From positions 124,001-188,000 of the forward strand of contig JAQTOA010000005.1 in assembly GCA_028713555.1 (NCBI GenBank): a stretch of DNA of 64,000 nt. Reading direction: 5' to 3'. The notes under the pieces are model-generated. The model was not told the DNA's origin, ran no database searches, and worked only from the letters and a program-made list of their open reading frames with translations. The stretch's first letter is position 1. The number at the start of each line of letters is the position of its first letter. Below, piece by piece: positions 1 to 9,200 of the stretch. Source of the DNA: Sterolibacterium sp. (GTDB lineage Bacteria; Pseudomonadota; Gammaproteobacteria; Burkholderiales; Rhodocyclaceae). The position numbers were made by a program, and so were the translations under genes.

Positions 1-113
1 TGGTGGTTTATCCGGAAGCGGTCTGGTACACCTATATCGACAAAGGCGACATCGACGAGATCATCGACTCGCATCTGGTCCGCGGCCAGGTCGTCGATCG
101 CCTGAAAATCTGA
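1..113 (+). CDS. (2Fe-2S) ferredoxin family protein, C-terminal fragment
   Basis: The window opens inside this gene. Thirty-six codons and a TGA remain, in the frame that begins at base 3. The visible end (VWYTYIDKGDIDEIIDSHL, then GQVVDRL) is typical of the tail of small thioredoxin-fold 2Fe-2S ferredoxins found in proteobacteria. The cluster-binding cysteines would lie upstream of the window, so redox function rests on tail resemblance alone. The next gene starts 3 bases after the stop, so the two are probably co-transcribed. Confidence 0.6.
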   Translation, partial: VVYPEAVWYTYIDKGDIDEIIDSHLVRGQVVDRLKI

Positions 114-116
114 AGC

Positions 117-764
117 ATGAGCAAATATGAGCACGTGTTGCTGGCTGGGTCGGCCGGCGAGATCGAGGTCTTGGTCGAACCACATGAAGAAGCCAAAGGC
201 GTTGTCCTGATCGCCCATCCGCACCCGCTGTATGGCGGCAGCGCCGATAACAAGGTGGTGACAACGCTGGCCAGGGTCTTCCGCGAGTTGGGCTATGCCA
301 CCTTGCGGCCAAACTTCCGCGGCGTCGGCGCCAGCAAAGGCGAGCACGATCATGGCGTTGGCGAGACCGAAGACTTGCTGGCCGTGCATGCCTACGCCCG
401 CCAGCGCTTCGCGCCACTGCCCCTCCCCTTGCCGGTGGCGCTGGCCGGCTTCTCTTTTGGCGCCTATGTGATCACCCGCGTGGCGAGAGCCCTGGCGGAT
501 CAAGGCGATCCGGCCGAGCGCCTGGTGCTGGTCGGCACCGCCGCCGGTTTCACTGAAGGCGGGCGCATCTATCGGACGGAAGCCGTCGCCGCCGATACCA
601 TTGTCATCCATGGCGCCAGCGACGAAACCGTACCGCTGGCCAATGTCGTTGCCTGGGCGACGCCACTTGAATTGCCGATCATCCTGGTACCCGGCGCCGA
701 CCACTTCTTTCATCGCAAGCTGCATCTCATCCGCAGCATCGTTCAGTCGGCATGGCGGCGTTGA
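117..764 (+). CDS. Alpha/beta hydrolase family protein
   Basis: A 215-residue single-domain alpha/beta hydrolase without signal peptide, so probably cytoplasmic. Visible marks are the HPHPLYGG oxyanion-side motif near residue 40, the nucleophile elbow GFSFG near residue 119, an aspartate in HGASDETVP and the catalytic histidine in GADHFFH near the C terminus. Length and motifs fit the small serine hydrolases often annotated as dienelactone hydrolase-like. The substrate cannot be read from sequence. It begins 3 bases after the ferredoxin and overlaps the start of the ABC ATPase, so all four genes look like one transcript. Confidence 0.85.
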   Translation: MSKYEHVLLAGSAGEIEVLVEPHEEAKGVVLIAHPHPLYGGSADNKVVTTLARVFRELGYATLRPNFRGVGASKGEHDHGVGETEDLLAVHAYARQRFAPLPLPLPVALAGFSFGAYVITRVARALADQGDPAERLVLVGTAAGFTEGGRIYRTEAVAADTIVIHGASDETVPLANVVAWATPLELPIILVPGADHFFHRKLHLIRSIVQSAWRR

Positions 765-1699
765 TGGAACCCGGGATATCTTCCGCCGCGCTGCTGGTCT
801 CGGAACTGCACAAATCCTACGCCGGTCGTGAAGTGTTGGCTGGCGTCAGCTTCGGCTTGGCGCGCGGCGAGTGTTACGGCTTGCTCGGGCCCAACGGCGC
901 CGGCAAAACCACGATCTTGCGCTGTTGCCTCGGCCTCATTGAGCCCAATGCCGGCGACATACAACTGGTGGGAGAACCAGTGCCTGGTCGTGCCCGCGAA
1001 GCGCGCATGAAGGTCGGCGTGGTGCCGCAATTCGACAACCTCGATCCGGATTTTACGGTCGCCGAAAACCTACGGGTTTTCGGCCGTTACTTTGGTCTCA
1101 GCGACGCCGAGACCCGCCGGCGCATTCCTGGCCTGCTTGATTTTGCCGGTCTCGCCGGCAAGGAGAATGCGCGCCTGCCAACGCTTTCTGGCGGCATGAA
1201 GCGGCGCCTGACGCTGGCGCGCGCCCTGGTCAACGATCCGGAACTGCTGCTGCTCGACGAGCCGACCACCGGCCTCGATCCGCAGGCGCGCCACCTGATC
1301 TGGGAACGTCTCAAGCAATTGCTGCAGCAGGGCAAAACCATCCTGCTGACCACCCATTTCATGGATGAAGCCGAGCGCCTCTGCGATCGCCTGGCGATTC
1401 TCGACGAAGGCCGCATCGTCGCCCAAGGTGCGCCACGCGAACTGATCGCCAGCCACATCGAACCGCAGGTAATCGAGGTCTATGGCGAGGACGCGCCGGG
1501 CTGGGCACAGGCTGAGGCGCAGCCATGGGTTCGCCGTAGCGAAGTCAGCGGTGAGACGGTCTTCTGCTATGTCGATAATGCTCAAGTGATTCCGCTGCTC
1601 GCCCAGCTTGCCGGTTTGCCGCGATTGCGCACCCTGCATCGTCCGGCGAATCTGGAAGACGTGTTTCTCAAACTGACGGGCAGGGAGCTGCGCGACTGA
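752..1699 (+). CDS. ABC transporter ATP-binding protein, NodI/DrrA-like
   Basis: ATPase subunit of an ABC-2 type exporter. It has a Walker A (GPNGAGKTT) near residue 50, a Q-loop within [14 protein letters not shown], an LSGGMKRRL signature and a Walker [14 protein letters not shown] followed by the H-loop TTHFMDEA. The Q-loop wording and 315-residue length match the NodI group, whose founding members export lipo-oligosaccharides, but no nodulation genes are present and the cargo is unknown. ATG at 752 overlaps the hydrolase end; an alternative ATG at 764 forms a TGATG junction with the hydrolase stop and is equally plausible. The permease follows with another TGATG overlap. Confidence 0.9.
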   Translation: MAALMEPGISSAALLVSELHKSYAGREVLAGVSFGLARGECYGLLGPNGAGKTTILRCCLGLIEPNAGDIQLVGEPVPGRAREARMKVGVVPQFDNLDPDFTVAENLRVFGRYFGLSDAETRRRIPGLLDFAGLAGKENARLPTLSGGMKRRLTLARALVNDPELLLLDEPTTGLDPQARHLIWERLKQLLQQGKTILLTTHFMDEAERLCDRLAILDEGRIVAQGAPRELIASHIEPQVIEVYGEDAPGWAQAEAQPWVRRSEVSGETVFCYVDNAQVIPLLAQLAGLPRLRTLHRPANLEDVFLKLTGRELRD

Positions 1700-2493
1700 T
1701 GGGCAACTTTTTTAGCTTGCCGCGTTTCTCGCTGCGCGCCATCGCCGTGTGGCGACGAAACTTCCTGGTATGGCGCAAACTGGCTATCCCCTCGGTGCTG
1801 GGCAATCTGGCCGACCCGATGATTTATCTGTTTGGTCTGGGCTATGGCCTGGGAGGCATGCTGCCGACAAATTCGGCGGCGTTTGGCGGGGTCAGCTATA
1901 TCGTCTTCCTGGCCAGCGGCACAGTCTGCGCCAGCACCATGAACGCCGCCTCGTTCGAGGCGCTTTACTCGGCCTTCTCGCGCATGCATGTGCAGAAGAC
2001 CTGGGACGCCATCCTCAACGCACCGCTGGCGCTCGACGACGTGCTGGCCGGCGAATGGCTGTGGGCGGCCACCAAGGCGACGCTCTCGGGCCTGGCCATC
2101 CTGGTCGTCATCAGTGCGCTGGGCTTTGTCGCTTCGCCGCTGGCCCTATGGGTCATCCCGGTGATTTTCCTGACCGGCCTGACTTTCGCCGCGCTCGGCT
2201 TGATCGTCACCGCCCTGGCGCCGAACTTCGACTTCTTCATGTACTATTTCACGCTCTTGATGACCCCGATGGTGCTGCTCTCCGGCGTCTTCTTCCCGAT
2301 TGAGCAACTGCCGGCGGCGTTCCAGAGCGTCGCGTGCGCGTTGCCGCTGGCGCATGCGGTGCGCGTGGTGCGGCCGCTGTTGCTGGGCGAATGGCCCGCC
2401 AACCCAATCCCGCACCTCGCCGTGCTGCTGGTAACCGCGCTGATTGCCTACTGGGTAGCCCTAGTACTAACCCGCCGGCGATTGCTGAAATAA
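1699..2493 (+). CDS. ABC-2 type transporter permease, NodJ-like
   Basis: A 264-residue inner-membrane permease with about six hydrophobic segments, the partner of the ATPase directly upstream (TGATG overlap). The N-terminal RFSLRAIAVWRRNFLVWRK and the ADPMIYLFGLGYGLG segment are characteristic of the NodJ/ABC-2 group, as is the FFPIEQLPAAFQ motif before the last helices. With its ATPase it should form a homodimeric two-gene exporter. Its TAA stop (2491-2493) directly abuts the stop codon of the convergent permease gene on the other strand, leaving no intergenic base. Confidence 0.9.
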   Translation: MGNFFSLPRFSLRAIAVWRRNFLVWRKLAIPSVLGNLADPMIYLFGLGYGLGGMLPTNSAAFGGVSYIVFLASGTVCASTMNAASFEALYSAFSRMHVQKTWDAILNAPLALDDVLAGEWLWAATKATLSGLAILVVISALGFVASPLALWVIPVIFLTGLTFAALGLIVTALAPNFDFFMYYFTLLMTPMVLLSGVFFPIEQLPAAFQSVACALPLAHAVRVVRPLLLGEWPANPIPHLAVLLVTALIAYWVALVLTRRRLLK

Positions 2494-3294
2494 TTATCCC
2501 AGCAAACCCCACAGCATCTTTGTCGCCAGCAAGGCGAGAAAGCCGCCAAAGGCACGCTTCAGTTGTTTCACCGGCAACTTGTGCGCCATCTTCGCGCCGT
2601 AGGGCGCCAGCAGAAACGACATCAGCACCACGCCGATGAAAGCCGGCAGATACACATAACCGAGCGAAAATGGCGGCAAAGCGGGGGCCTGCCAGCCGCT
2701 GACGACGTAACCCACCACGCCTGCGATGGCGATGGGGAAGCCCAGCGCCGACGAGGTGCCGACCGCCTGATGAATCGCCACGTTGCTCCACACCATGAAC
2801 GGTATCGACATGAAGCCGCCGCCGGCCGAAACCAGGCTGGACACCGCACCGATCACCACCCCGATCAGCAGCAACCCCGCCTGCCCCGGCAGGTTGCGCG
2901 ACGGCTTGGGCTTGAAGTCGAGGATCATCTGCAGCGAGGCGTAATAAACGATAGCGGTGAACATCATCGCCAGCGGACGCGTTGGCACGTTACTGGCGAT
3001 GAAGGAACTGACCAGCGTGCCGAACATCAAACCCGGCGCCATGCCCTTGACGATGTCCCAACACACCGCACCGTGCTGGTGATGGGCGCGCATGCTGGCG
3101 ATCGAGGTGAACACGATAGTCGCCATTGAAGTCCCCAATGCGAGATGCATGACATGCTGCGACGAAAAATCCTGGGCCGCGAACAGCATGTACAGCAGCG
3201 GCACCAGCGTCAGTCCGCCGCCGACGCCGAACAATCCGGCGATGAAACCGGCGAAGGCGCCGAGCAGAGGATAGGACAACCACCACAGTGTCAT
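2494..3294 (-). CDS. Sulfite exporter TauE/SafE family membrane protein
   Basis: A 266-residue polytopic membrane protein of the TauE/SafE (formerly DUF81) family. The two-fold repeated family motif is visible: a glycine-rich GVGGGLTLVPLL near residue 24 and its second-half counterpart VSAGGGFMSIPFM near residue 155, each inside hydrophobic helices. Members export sulfite, sulfoacetate or other organosulfonates, but most are uncharacterised and nothing here fixes the substrate. The start at 3294 (MTLWWLSYP) was chosen because it overlaps the EVE stop as ATGA, pointing to translational coupling. Confidence 0.88.
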   Translation of the reverse strand: MTLWWLSYPLLGAFAGFIAGLFGVGGGLTLVPLLYMLFAAQDFSSQHVMHLALGTSMATIVFTSIASMRAHHQHGAVCWDIVKGMAPGLMFGTLVSSFIASNVPTRPLAMMFTAIVYYASLQMILDFKPKPSRNLPGQAGLLLIGVVIGAVSSLVSAGGGFMSIPFMVWSNVAIHQAVGTSSALGFPIAIAGVVGYVVSGWQAPALPPFSLGYVYLPAFIGVVLMSFLLAPYGAKMAHKLPVKQLKRAFGGFLALLATKMLWGLLG

Positions 3295-3782
3295 GCCGCC
3301 GCCTCCGCGAACACCATGCAATCCTTCAGTAGTTTCTCGCAGACAAAACGCCACTCGGCCGGATCCACCGGGGTAATCGACAGCCGGTTGCCGCGCTGGA
3401 GCACGCGCATGCGCGCCAGTTCAGGATGGGCGCGCAGTTCGGCGAGGCCGACCAGGCGGGTCTTGCGCGTAATCCGCACATCGACGTTTACCCAGCGCGG
3501 GTTTTCGAAGCTTGCCTTGGGATCGTAATATTTGCTGTCGGGGTCGAACTGGGTCTGGTCCGGGTAAGCCAGCTTGACCACCTCGGCCAGTCCAACAATG
3601 CCCGGCTCGGCGCAGTTCGAATGATAGAAGAACAGTTTGTCGCCCACCCGCATCTGGTCACGCATGAAGTTGCGCGCCTGATAGTTGCGCACACCGTACC
3701 AGGCGACCGTCCGGTCGGGCATCGCCAGCACGTCGTCGATGCTGGCATCGGACGGTTCGGTTTTCATCAGCCAGTAACGCAT
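3291..3782 (-). CDS. EVE domain-containing protein
   Basis: A 163-residue single EVE domain (PUA-like fold). Visible family features are MRYWLMKTEPS at the start, the WYGVRNYQARNFMR block and FFYHSNCAEPGIVGLAEVV. EVE proteins are thought to bind modified nucleobases in nucleic acid; a specific role in this bacterium is unknown. ATG at 3782 gives the standard N terminus; an in-frame GTG lies two codons upstream. It sits downstream of the 6S RNA gene and its terminator and is coupled to the TauE/SafE gene. Confidence 0.9.
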   Translation of the reverse strand: MRYWLMKTEPSDASIDDVLAMPDRTVAWYGVRNYQARNFMRDQMRVGDKLFFYHSNCAEPGIVGLAEVVKLAYPDQTQFDPDSKYYDPKASFENPRWVNVDVRITRKTRLVGLAELRAHPELARMRVLQRGNRLSITPVDPAEWRFVCEKLLKDCMVFAEAAA

Positions 3783-3834
3783 TGCCACCCCTTTATCCTA
3801 TTGCCAGCCGGAGTTATCTGGTTCGTCACATCAG

Positions 3835-3873
3835 AAAAAGAGAAAGCGCGGAAGTTTTCCGCGCTTTCTCTTT
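3835..3873 (-). terminator. Intrinsic terminator downstream of the 6S RNA/zapA unit
   Basis: A perfect 17-bp inverted repeat (arms 3837-3853 and 3857-3873) with a 3-base loop. On the minus strand the hairpin ends in a run of five T, so it terminates leftward transcription coming from zapA and the 6S RNA gene. On the plus strand the run after the hairpin is interrupted by C, so it works less well that way. Confidence 0.85.
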
Positions 3874-3934
3874 CATCAAGTACCCCAGAACCAACTGCGG
3901 GCATTAATGCCCTAAATCCAACATCGGGCACTAG

Positions 3935-4115
3935 AGGGTCCCCCACCGTGTCGCTAGACCGGCATCCTGAACCGGAGTCCAGAGTGGTCAGCTTCCTGCC
4001 GCTTCAGGTGCGTTCGCGAGGGACGCTCACAACGGCGGCGCTGTGGTTACCGACCGAATGCCAAAAGCATTGGTTCTAGGAATCTATGGCCTTGGCGGGC
4101 ACCGCAGGGGATTTC
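3935..4115 (-). ncRNA. ssrS: 6S RNA
   Basis: About 180 nt between zapA and the EVE gene, the usual place for ssrS. Read on the minus strand, the first 85 nt can be laid against E. coli 6S RNA without length change: a closing-stem strand at 4100-4111, then GGTAACCACAGCGC near the bubble, then CCGTTGTGAGCG. A CACGGTGGGGG strand at 3939-3950 pairs with the 5' CCCCTGCGGTG to close the molecule. 6S RNA binds sigma-70 RNA polymerase as an open-promoter mimic in stationary phase. The exact ends are inferred from the closing stem. Confidence 0.82.
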
Positions 4116-4147
4116 CTGAGCGCGGCTGATGGTGCGCTGACGAGAAT

Positions 4148-4477
4148 CTAGAAGAGTTTCTCCTGCCCCTTCATCATTTCATCCAGACGCGCTACTATGG
4201 CGCCGATTCTACGCGTAAATTCATCTGTGTCAAAACTGGCGGCAGAAGCTTGGTCCGCTTTGTTTGACGCGGGTTTCGTCAGCAGCTCGTGAGCCAGATT
4301 GAGAGCGGTCATGACCGCCAGCCGCTCTCCGCTACTCTTGGTCTTTCCGGAGATCTCGCCCATCTTGGCATCGACATGGTCCGCCGCCGCGAGCAACGCT
4401 TCGCGTTCTTCAGGCTTGCAGGCCACCCGATATTCGCGGCCTTGCAGAATAATGTCGAGGGTGGGTTGATGTTTCAT
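4148..4477 (-). CDS. zapA: Cell division protein ZapA
   Basis: A 109-residue ZapA family protein that bundles and stabilises FtsZ filaments at midcell. The N-terminal beta strand region (LDIILQGREYRVACKPEE) and the following helix ALLAAADHVDAKMGEI match the ZapA fold; the C-terminal half is a predicted coiled coil, interrupted by an Ala/Ser/Lys-rich stretch. It is preceded 10 bases upstream by a small coiled-coil gene, a pairing conserved in beta- and gammaproteobacteria, and followed by 6S RNA. Confidence 0.9.
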   Translation of the reverse strand: MKHQPTLDIILQGREYRVACKPEEREALLAAADHVDAKMGEISGKTKSSGERLAVMTALNLAHELLTKPASNKADQASAASFDTDEFTRRIGAIVARLDEMMKGQEKLF

Positions 4478-4487
4478 GCGCTGCTGC

Positions 4488-4682
4488 TCACTCTTCAGGT
4501 AGCCTGGCCATCAGCGCTTCGAGCCGGTCGCGCGCGGTGTCGATCTTGTCGATGAGTATTTGACGCTCATTTTCGAGCCCTGCCACGCGGCTGCGCAGAG
4601 CCTGATTTTCCGCACGCAAGCTCTGGCAGAACACGAGGAATTGCTCAAATTTTTGCTCAAGCAAGGCCAAGCTATTGTCCAT
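4488..4682 (-). CDS. Small coiled-coil protein, TIGR02449/ZapB-like
   Basis: A 64-residue, almost wholly helical protein (FEQFLVFCQSLRAENQALR, then heptads of Leu, Ile and Val) of the TIGR02449 family that accompanies zapA in many proteobacteria. A role as a division-associated coiled coil similar to ZapB is inferred from position and shape, not proven. The ATG at 4682 (MDNSLALLEQK) gives the family's usual length; an in-frame start at 4718 would add 12 residues that lack family character. Confidence 0.75.
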   Translation of the reverse strand: MDNSLALLEQKFEQFLVFCQSLRAENQALRSRVAGLENERQILIDKIDTARDRLEALMARLPEE

Positions 4683-4850
4683 GGGCGCAAGTTTGTTTGA
4701 AAAAGTGATTATGGTCAAGCAATAACACGGTATTTTGAAGGTTGTTTGGAGTAAATTATTTCGTTTTTCCCCCGGGTTTTCAAATCAGCGCCACGTTGTT
4801 TCAGGTTATGCTGGAGCCTTTGGGGTCTGGTTATTCCTCGCCACCGAACC

Positions 4851-5339
4851 ATGCAATTACAACTGACTTACGATCGCGTCGAAGACCGCCTGTTGCTCTC
4901 GCTCAAGATGGGCGAGCGCATGCTGGGTTTCTGGCTTACCCGGCGCTTTACCGAACTGCTTTGGCGGGCACTGTGGCAGCGAGCAGGCGCTGCGATTGAA
5001 CAACAGACCAACGCCTCGGCACGCGAGTTGCTGTTGGCAATGGAGCAGTCCAACCAGAAACACAAGGTAACGGTAACCCAGACACCTCCGTTGGCATTGA
5101 GCGCCCCGCCGATTCTGGCGACAACGCTGAAATATGGGCCGAACGAAGAAAATGGGCACGCGCTGAGCTTGATCGATGCATCGGGTTGCGGCGAATTGCT
5201 GATGCTTGACGACAACAGCCTGCATGCCCTGATCCAGCTTCTGGACGAAATCATGGTCACTTGCGAGTGGCAGCTGGATCTGTGGCGGCCTCTGTCATCG
5301 ATAGCAGGAATCTCGCCGGCTTCCACCGCGCTTCACTGA
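4851..5339 (+). CDS. Conserved hypothetical protein
   Basis: A 162-residue cytoplasmic protein that I do not recognise as a named family. The first 80 residues are well structured (DRVEDRLLLSLKMGERMLGFWLTRR, then helices), followed by a linker and a second block that begins LKYGPNEENGHALSLIDASG and ends DEIMVTCEWQLDLW. This suggests a beta-strand/helix fold with two halves. The last 18 residues (from WRPL to the stop) look unrelated in composition and run over the end of a decayed reading frame on the opposite strand, so the natural C terminus may have been replaced. Confidence 0.55.
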   Translation: MQLQLTYDRVEDRLLLSLKMGERMLGFWLTRRFTELLWRALWQRAGAAIEQQTNASARELLLAMEQSNQKHKVTVTQTPPLALSAPPILATTLKYGPNEENGHALSLIDASGCGELLMLDDNSLHALIQLLDEIMVTCEWQLDLWRPLSSIAGISPASTALH

Positions 5340-5543
5340 GCATCGACACCAACCTGACCGGTCTCATCCCCGCCCAGATCGGCGATGGCATTGGCATAGT
5401 AGGCAAGCATTTCCAGCTGATCCGCCGGCAACCGTCGATACTCAGCCTGCCCTCGGGAAAAAACTCCTGGGTGACGCCCGCTTCAGGGGCCATCTGCACG
5501 TCAATGGGAAGTTGACGAAGTCACGCTTGATCTTGAACTGAAA
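5333..5543 (-). pseudogene. Decayed gene tail downstream of the FecR gene
   Basis: Starting right after the FecR stop, the minus strand codes for a plausible protein end if two single-base deletions are repaired. FQFKIKRDFVNFP reads in one frame, IDVQMAPEAGVTQEFFPEG with LSIDG in the next (shift near 5503), then LPADQLEMLAYYANAIADLG to a TGA at 5333-5335 in the third (shift near 5430). Each piece has GC-rich third positions like neighbouring genes. The parent family was not recognised. Sequencing error is the alternative explanation for the shifts. Confidence 0.45.
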
Positions 5544-6272
5544 CTACTGCGCGACGCACTCGCTTTCCTTGCCCTTGCCGACGCCGCGTCCTGTACCGCT
5601 GTTCTGGCTGATGTTGGCCGGCATGGTGACCTGAATCCCCTGTTGCGGCGGCACGATAACCGGCGGCGTGGTGGAACTTTTCACAAAGCCGAATTGCCCA
5701 GTGCCAATCTCCTGCCGTCCTCCCTGGTTGGTGACGACAATCGCCCCGGCGGCAACGTCCAGGTGCAACCCGTTTTCCGGCGGCTTGCCCGACACGGTAG
5801 GAATCCCGCCGCAGTCGTTGTTGCAGCTCAGGGCGCCAAAGTGGGTGCCGCGGATGCCAATGGTCGCCGTCGTGGTGGTAAAACTCACCGAGTCACGGTT
5901 GCGCTTGCCAATCAAGCCGGTGACCGCCCGCAGTCCACCCTTCAGCATGTTGAGCACTACGCTGTCGGATTGCGGCTTGGCTTCGGTGAAGGCATAGGAC
6001 GCCACTTTCAATTGCGTGCCCGGCCGCAGCACGACTTCGGCGCCGTCGATAAACTTGATGCGCGCGTAGGTCTCGGCTTCGGTCGTCAGCAGGTCTCCTT
6101 CCTGGACTTCGGATTTGACCGAGAGCATCTTGGTCGGCGCTTCCGCGCGCTTCACCGAAAGAATTCCCGAAAGATGGGTGACCTGGCCGGCGCCAGCCGC
6201 AAGGAGGTCAGTGGCACCCAGCAAGAGCAGGGCTGCCGTCATGGCGAGCGTCAGAGACTTGAACAAGGGCAT
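5544..6272 (-). CDS. FecR domain-containing periplasmic protein
   Basis: A 242-residue exported protein: Sec signal peptide in residues 1-25 (LTLAMTAALLLLGATDLLAA), then a FecR domain with LSVKSEVQEGDLLTTEAETYARIKF and GGLRAVTGLIG, and a TTATIGIRGTHF motif. Such stand-alone FecR proteins are often encoded beside large surface proteins and may act in the periplasm on secretion or sensing, though their function is not settled. It follows the giant adhesin by 22 bases on the same strand, so the two are very likely co-expressed. The C-terminal 60 residues are Gly/Pro-rich and disordered-looking, with cysteines at NNDC and near the end (ECVAQ). Confidence 0.85.
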   Translation of the reverse strand: MPLFKSLTLAMTAALLLLGATDLLAAGAGQVTHLSGILSVKRAEAPTKMLSVKSEVQEGDLLTTEAETYARIKFIDGAEVVLRPGTQLKVASYAFTEAKPQSDSVVLNMLKGGLRAVTGLIGKRNRDSVSFTTTTATIGIRGTHFGALSCNNDCGGIPTVSGKPPENGLHLDVAAGAIVVTNQGGRQEIGTGQFGFVKSSTTPPVIVPPQQGIQVTMPANISQNSGTGRGVGKGKESECVAQ

Positions 6273-6294
6273 GGCTGGTTAGGTGAGAGTCAAA

Positions 6295-9200
6295 TTAACT
6301 GCACATGGCCGGTTTTTTGGCGGCCGGTTTTTCGTCCTGCTTCTTGGCGGTTTCTTCTTTCTTGTCTTCCTTCTTGTCGTCTTTCTTGTCGTCTTTCTTG
6401 TCTTCCTTCTTTTCCTCGCCAGAAGTCTTGTCGGCAGATTTCGATTCGTCGGGTTTCGATTCGGCAGGCTTCGATCCAGCAGGCTTGTCTGCGGCAGGTT
6501 TATCCGCAGCAGACTTTTCGCTGCCGCTGCTGCTCGAACCGCTGCCGCCTGACGCATCACTGGCGCTTGAAGTGCCGCTGGTGCCAGGACTGCTGCTGGC
6601 GGTGCCCGAAGTACTGCTGTTCGCGCTGCTACTCGTGCTTGGCGTGCTGCCGGTACTTGCGGAATTGCCGGCGCTTGAAGTACTACTGCTGGAACCCGAT
6701 CCCCCAAAGGAACTTGCCGTGCTGCTGGTGCTGGCAATTGTCCGTGGCGCGGCAAGCGTCGGCGCAGAACTCCCGCCGAAAGTGCCTTCGGTGCCGCCGA
6801 TCGTCTGATTGGTCTTAAGCAAGGTGGTCGGTCCGGACGCACTGCTCGTGGTGATCGTTGGTGGTGGTGGCGGCGGTGGCGGCGGCGCAGCGGTGGCAGC
6901 TTCCTTGGCCGCCGGCTTGGAAACCACCTCGGTCACGGCAATCACTTCGTTCGTGACCACCGTCTTGGCGGCCGGTGCCGCCGGCGGCAAGACTACCGAA
7001 CAGCCCGCCAAGGTCGGATCCGTTGCACAACTCGCTACAGGCGGCAGCACCGCTGAACATCCGGCTGCGGTCGGATTCGTCGTGCAGGTGGCGATTGGCG
7101 GCAAGACTGCCGAACACCCGGCTGCGGTCGGATTGGTGGTGCAGGTGGCAAGCGGCGGTAGGACCGCCGAACACCCCGCTGCCGTCGGATTCGTCGTGCA
7201 GGTGGCGATTGGCGGCAAGACTGCCGAACAGCCCGCTGCGGTCGGGTTGGTGGTGCAAGTGGCAAGCGGCGGTAACACCGCCGAACAGCCCGCTGCCGGC
7301 GGGGGCGTGGTGCAAGTCGAGAGTGGTGGCAGGACCGCCGAACAGCCCGCAGCCGTCGGATTCGTCGTGCAGCCGGAAAGTGGCGGCAAGACCGCCGAAC
7401 AGCCGGCTGCGGTCGGGTTGGTGGTGCAAGTGGCAAGCGGCGGTAGGACCGCCGAACAGCCCGCTGCCGTCGGATTCGTCGTGCAGCTGGAAAGTGGCGG
7501 CAAGACTGCCGAACAGCCGGCTGCGGTCGGATTGGTCGTGCAGGCGGCAAGCGGCGGTAACACCGCTGAACAGCCCGCTGCGGTCGGGGTCGTGGTGCAA
7601 GTCGAGAGTGGTGGCAGTACCGCCGAACATCCCGCTGCCGTCGGGTTCGTCGTGCAGCTAGAAAGTGGCGGCAAGACTGCCGAACAGCCGGCTGCGGTCG
7701 GATTGGTCGTGCAAGTGGCAAGCGGCGGCAGCACCGCCGAACATCCGGCTGCCGTTGGGTTCGTCGTACAAGTGGCAAGCGGTGGTAGGACTGCGGAACA
7801 CCCGGCTGCGGTCGGATTGGTGGTGCAAGTGGCAAGCGGTGGCAGCACCGCCGAACAGCCTGCTGCGGTCGGGGTCGTCGTACAGGTGGCGATTGGCGGT
7901 AACACCGCCGAACATCCCGCTGCCGTCGGCGTCGTGGTGCAAGTCGAGAGTGGTGGCAACACCGCCGAACAGCCGGCTGCCGTCGGATTGGTCGTGCAAG
8001 TGGCAAGCGGCGGTAACACCGCCGAACATCCAGCTGCGGTCGGGGTCGTAGTACATGTGGCGAGCGGTGGTAACACTGCTGAACATCCCGCAGCCGTCGG
8101 GTTCGTCGTGCAGGTGGCGATTGGCGGCAACACCGCAGAACAGCCGGCTGCCGTCGGATTGGTCGTGCAAGTGGCAAGCGGCGGTAGGACCGCCGAACAG
8201 CCCGCTGCCGTCGGGTTCGTCGTACAAGTGGAAAGTGGTGGCAAGACTGCCGAACATCCTGCAGCCGCTGGATTCGCCGTACAGGTGGAAAGCGGCGGGA
8301 GTACCGCCGAGCAACCCGCAGCCGTTGGGTTGGTGGTGCAGGTACTCAGCGGCGGCAGAACCGCCGAGCACCCGGATAAGGTCGGATTCGCAATGCAAGC
8401 AGAGACCGTCGGCGGGGGAGGCGGCGGTGGGGGGGCGGGGGCAGTGACATTGATCGCGGCGGTACCGGTGTTTTGCGTGAGGGTCTTCGTCCCTGCCACA
8501 GTGACTGTTCCCGTTGCGCTGCCATTCACATTCATTGATCCGATGATCGCTGAAGCACCGGTGACTGGCCCCCCCGTCAGGGTCAGGTTACCACCGACAT
8601 TGATCGAAACGTTGCCGGCTCCAACCAGCGCACCGATTAGGGCACGGCCGGCGCCTCCCGTGCCCCCATCCAGCGTCAGGTTGCCGGTAACGTTGAGGGT
8701 CGTTGTGCGTCCTGTCTGGAAAGTTCCCAGCATCGCCGCTGTGGCCAGTTTGTCCTGGTAGGGATGGATATCGTAGTTGGTTACATTCACCGGATCGCTG
8801 GGGCCGCCCTTCAGGGCAACGTTCCCGGTGGCGGTAAGGCTCAGGTTTCCGGCACTGTGAAGGCCAGCTTTGCCCACCGTGTTAACAGAAGCTGTGCTGG
8901 CATCGACCGTCACGTCACGCGCGTGGATCGTCATGGCGCCTCCGGCGCCGATCCCAGCGTCATTCCCCAAGCTTGGGAATGAGCCCTGAATCGTTGGCGT
9001 AGGCAGATAAACCGCCGCTCCGCCCGAGGCACCGCTCTGGAGCAAGATGTCCGGAGAACCGCTGATGCTCACCGCGCCATCGCTCTCGATTACAGCAACA
9101 TTATTAGTGCCGGTGGTTCCGCCGATAATCTGGATAGCCCCGTTAGCCTGGCTGAAAGCGATGTTCTGCGTGGCTCCCTGGTTGCGGATTTGGGCTTTGT

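Noticed and set aside
5257..5499. An 80-codon minus-strand frame near the FecR gene as an intact small gene
   Set aside because: Only its middle (IDVQMAPEAGVTQEFFPEG) has coding character. The better reading is a remnant that needs two frameshifts, with the rest of this frame being noise.
6980..8405. Regular short repeats that could be taken for a CRISPR array
   Set aside because: Units are directly tandem with no unique spacers, lie in a coding frame, and no cas genes are present.
8412..8438. G-rich runs in the polyproline codons as phase-variation sites
   Set aside because: The tract is broken by C and A and the longest pure run is 7 G. Slippage is possible, but nothing indicates a switched gene.
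6809..8761. Long open frame (650 codons) on the plus strand opposite the Cys-pair repeats
   Set aside because: It is a mirror of the 57-bp repeat array plus flanking sequence; repeats free of stops in one frame are free of stops in the opposite frame. The minus frame is continuous with the 4,408-residue adhesin and has recognisable domains.
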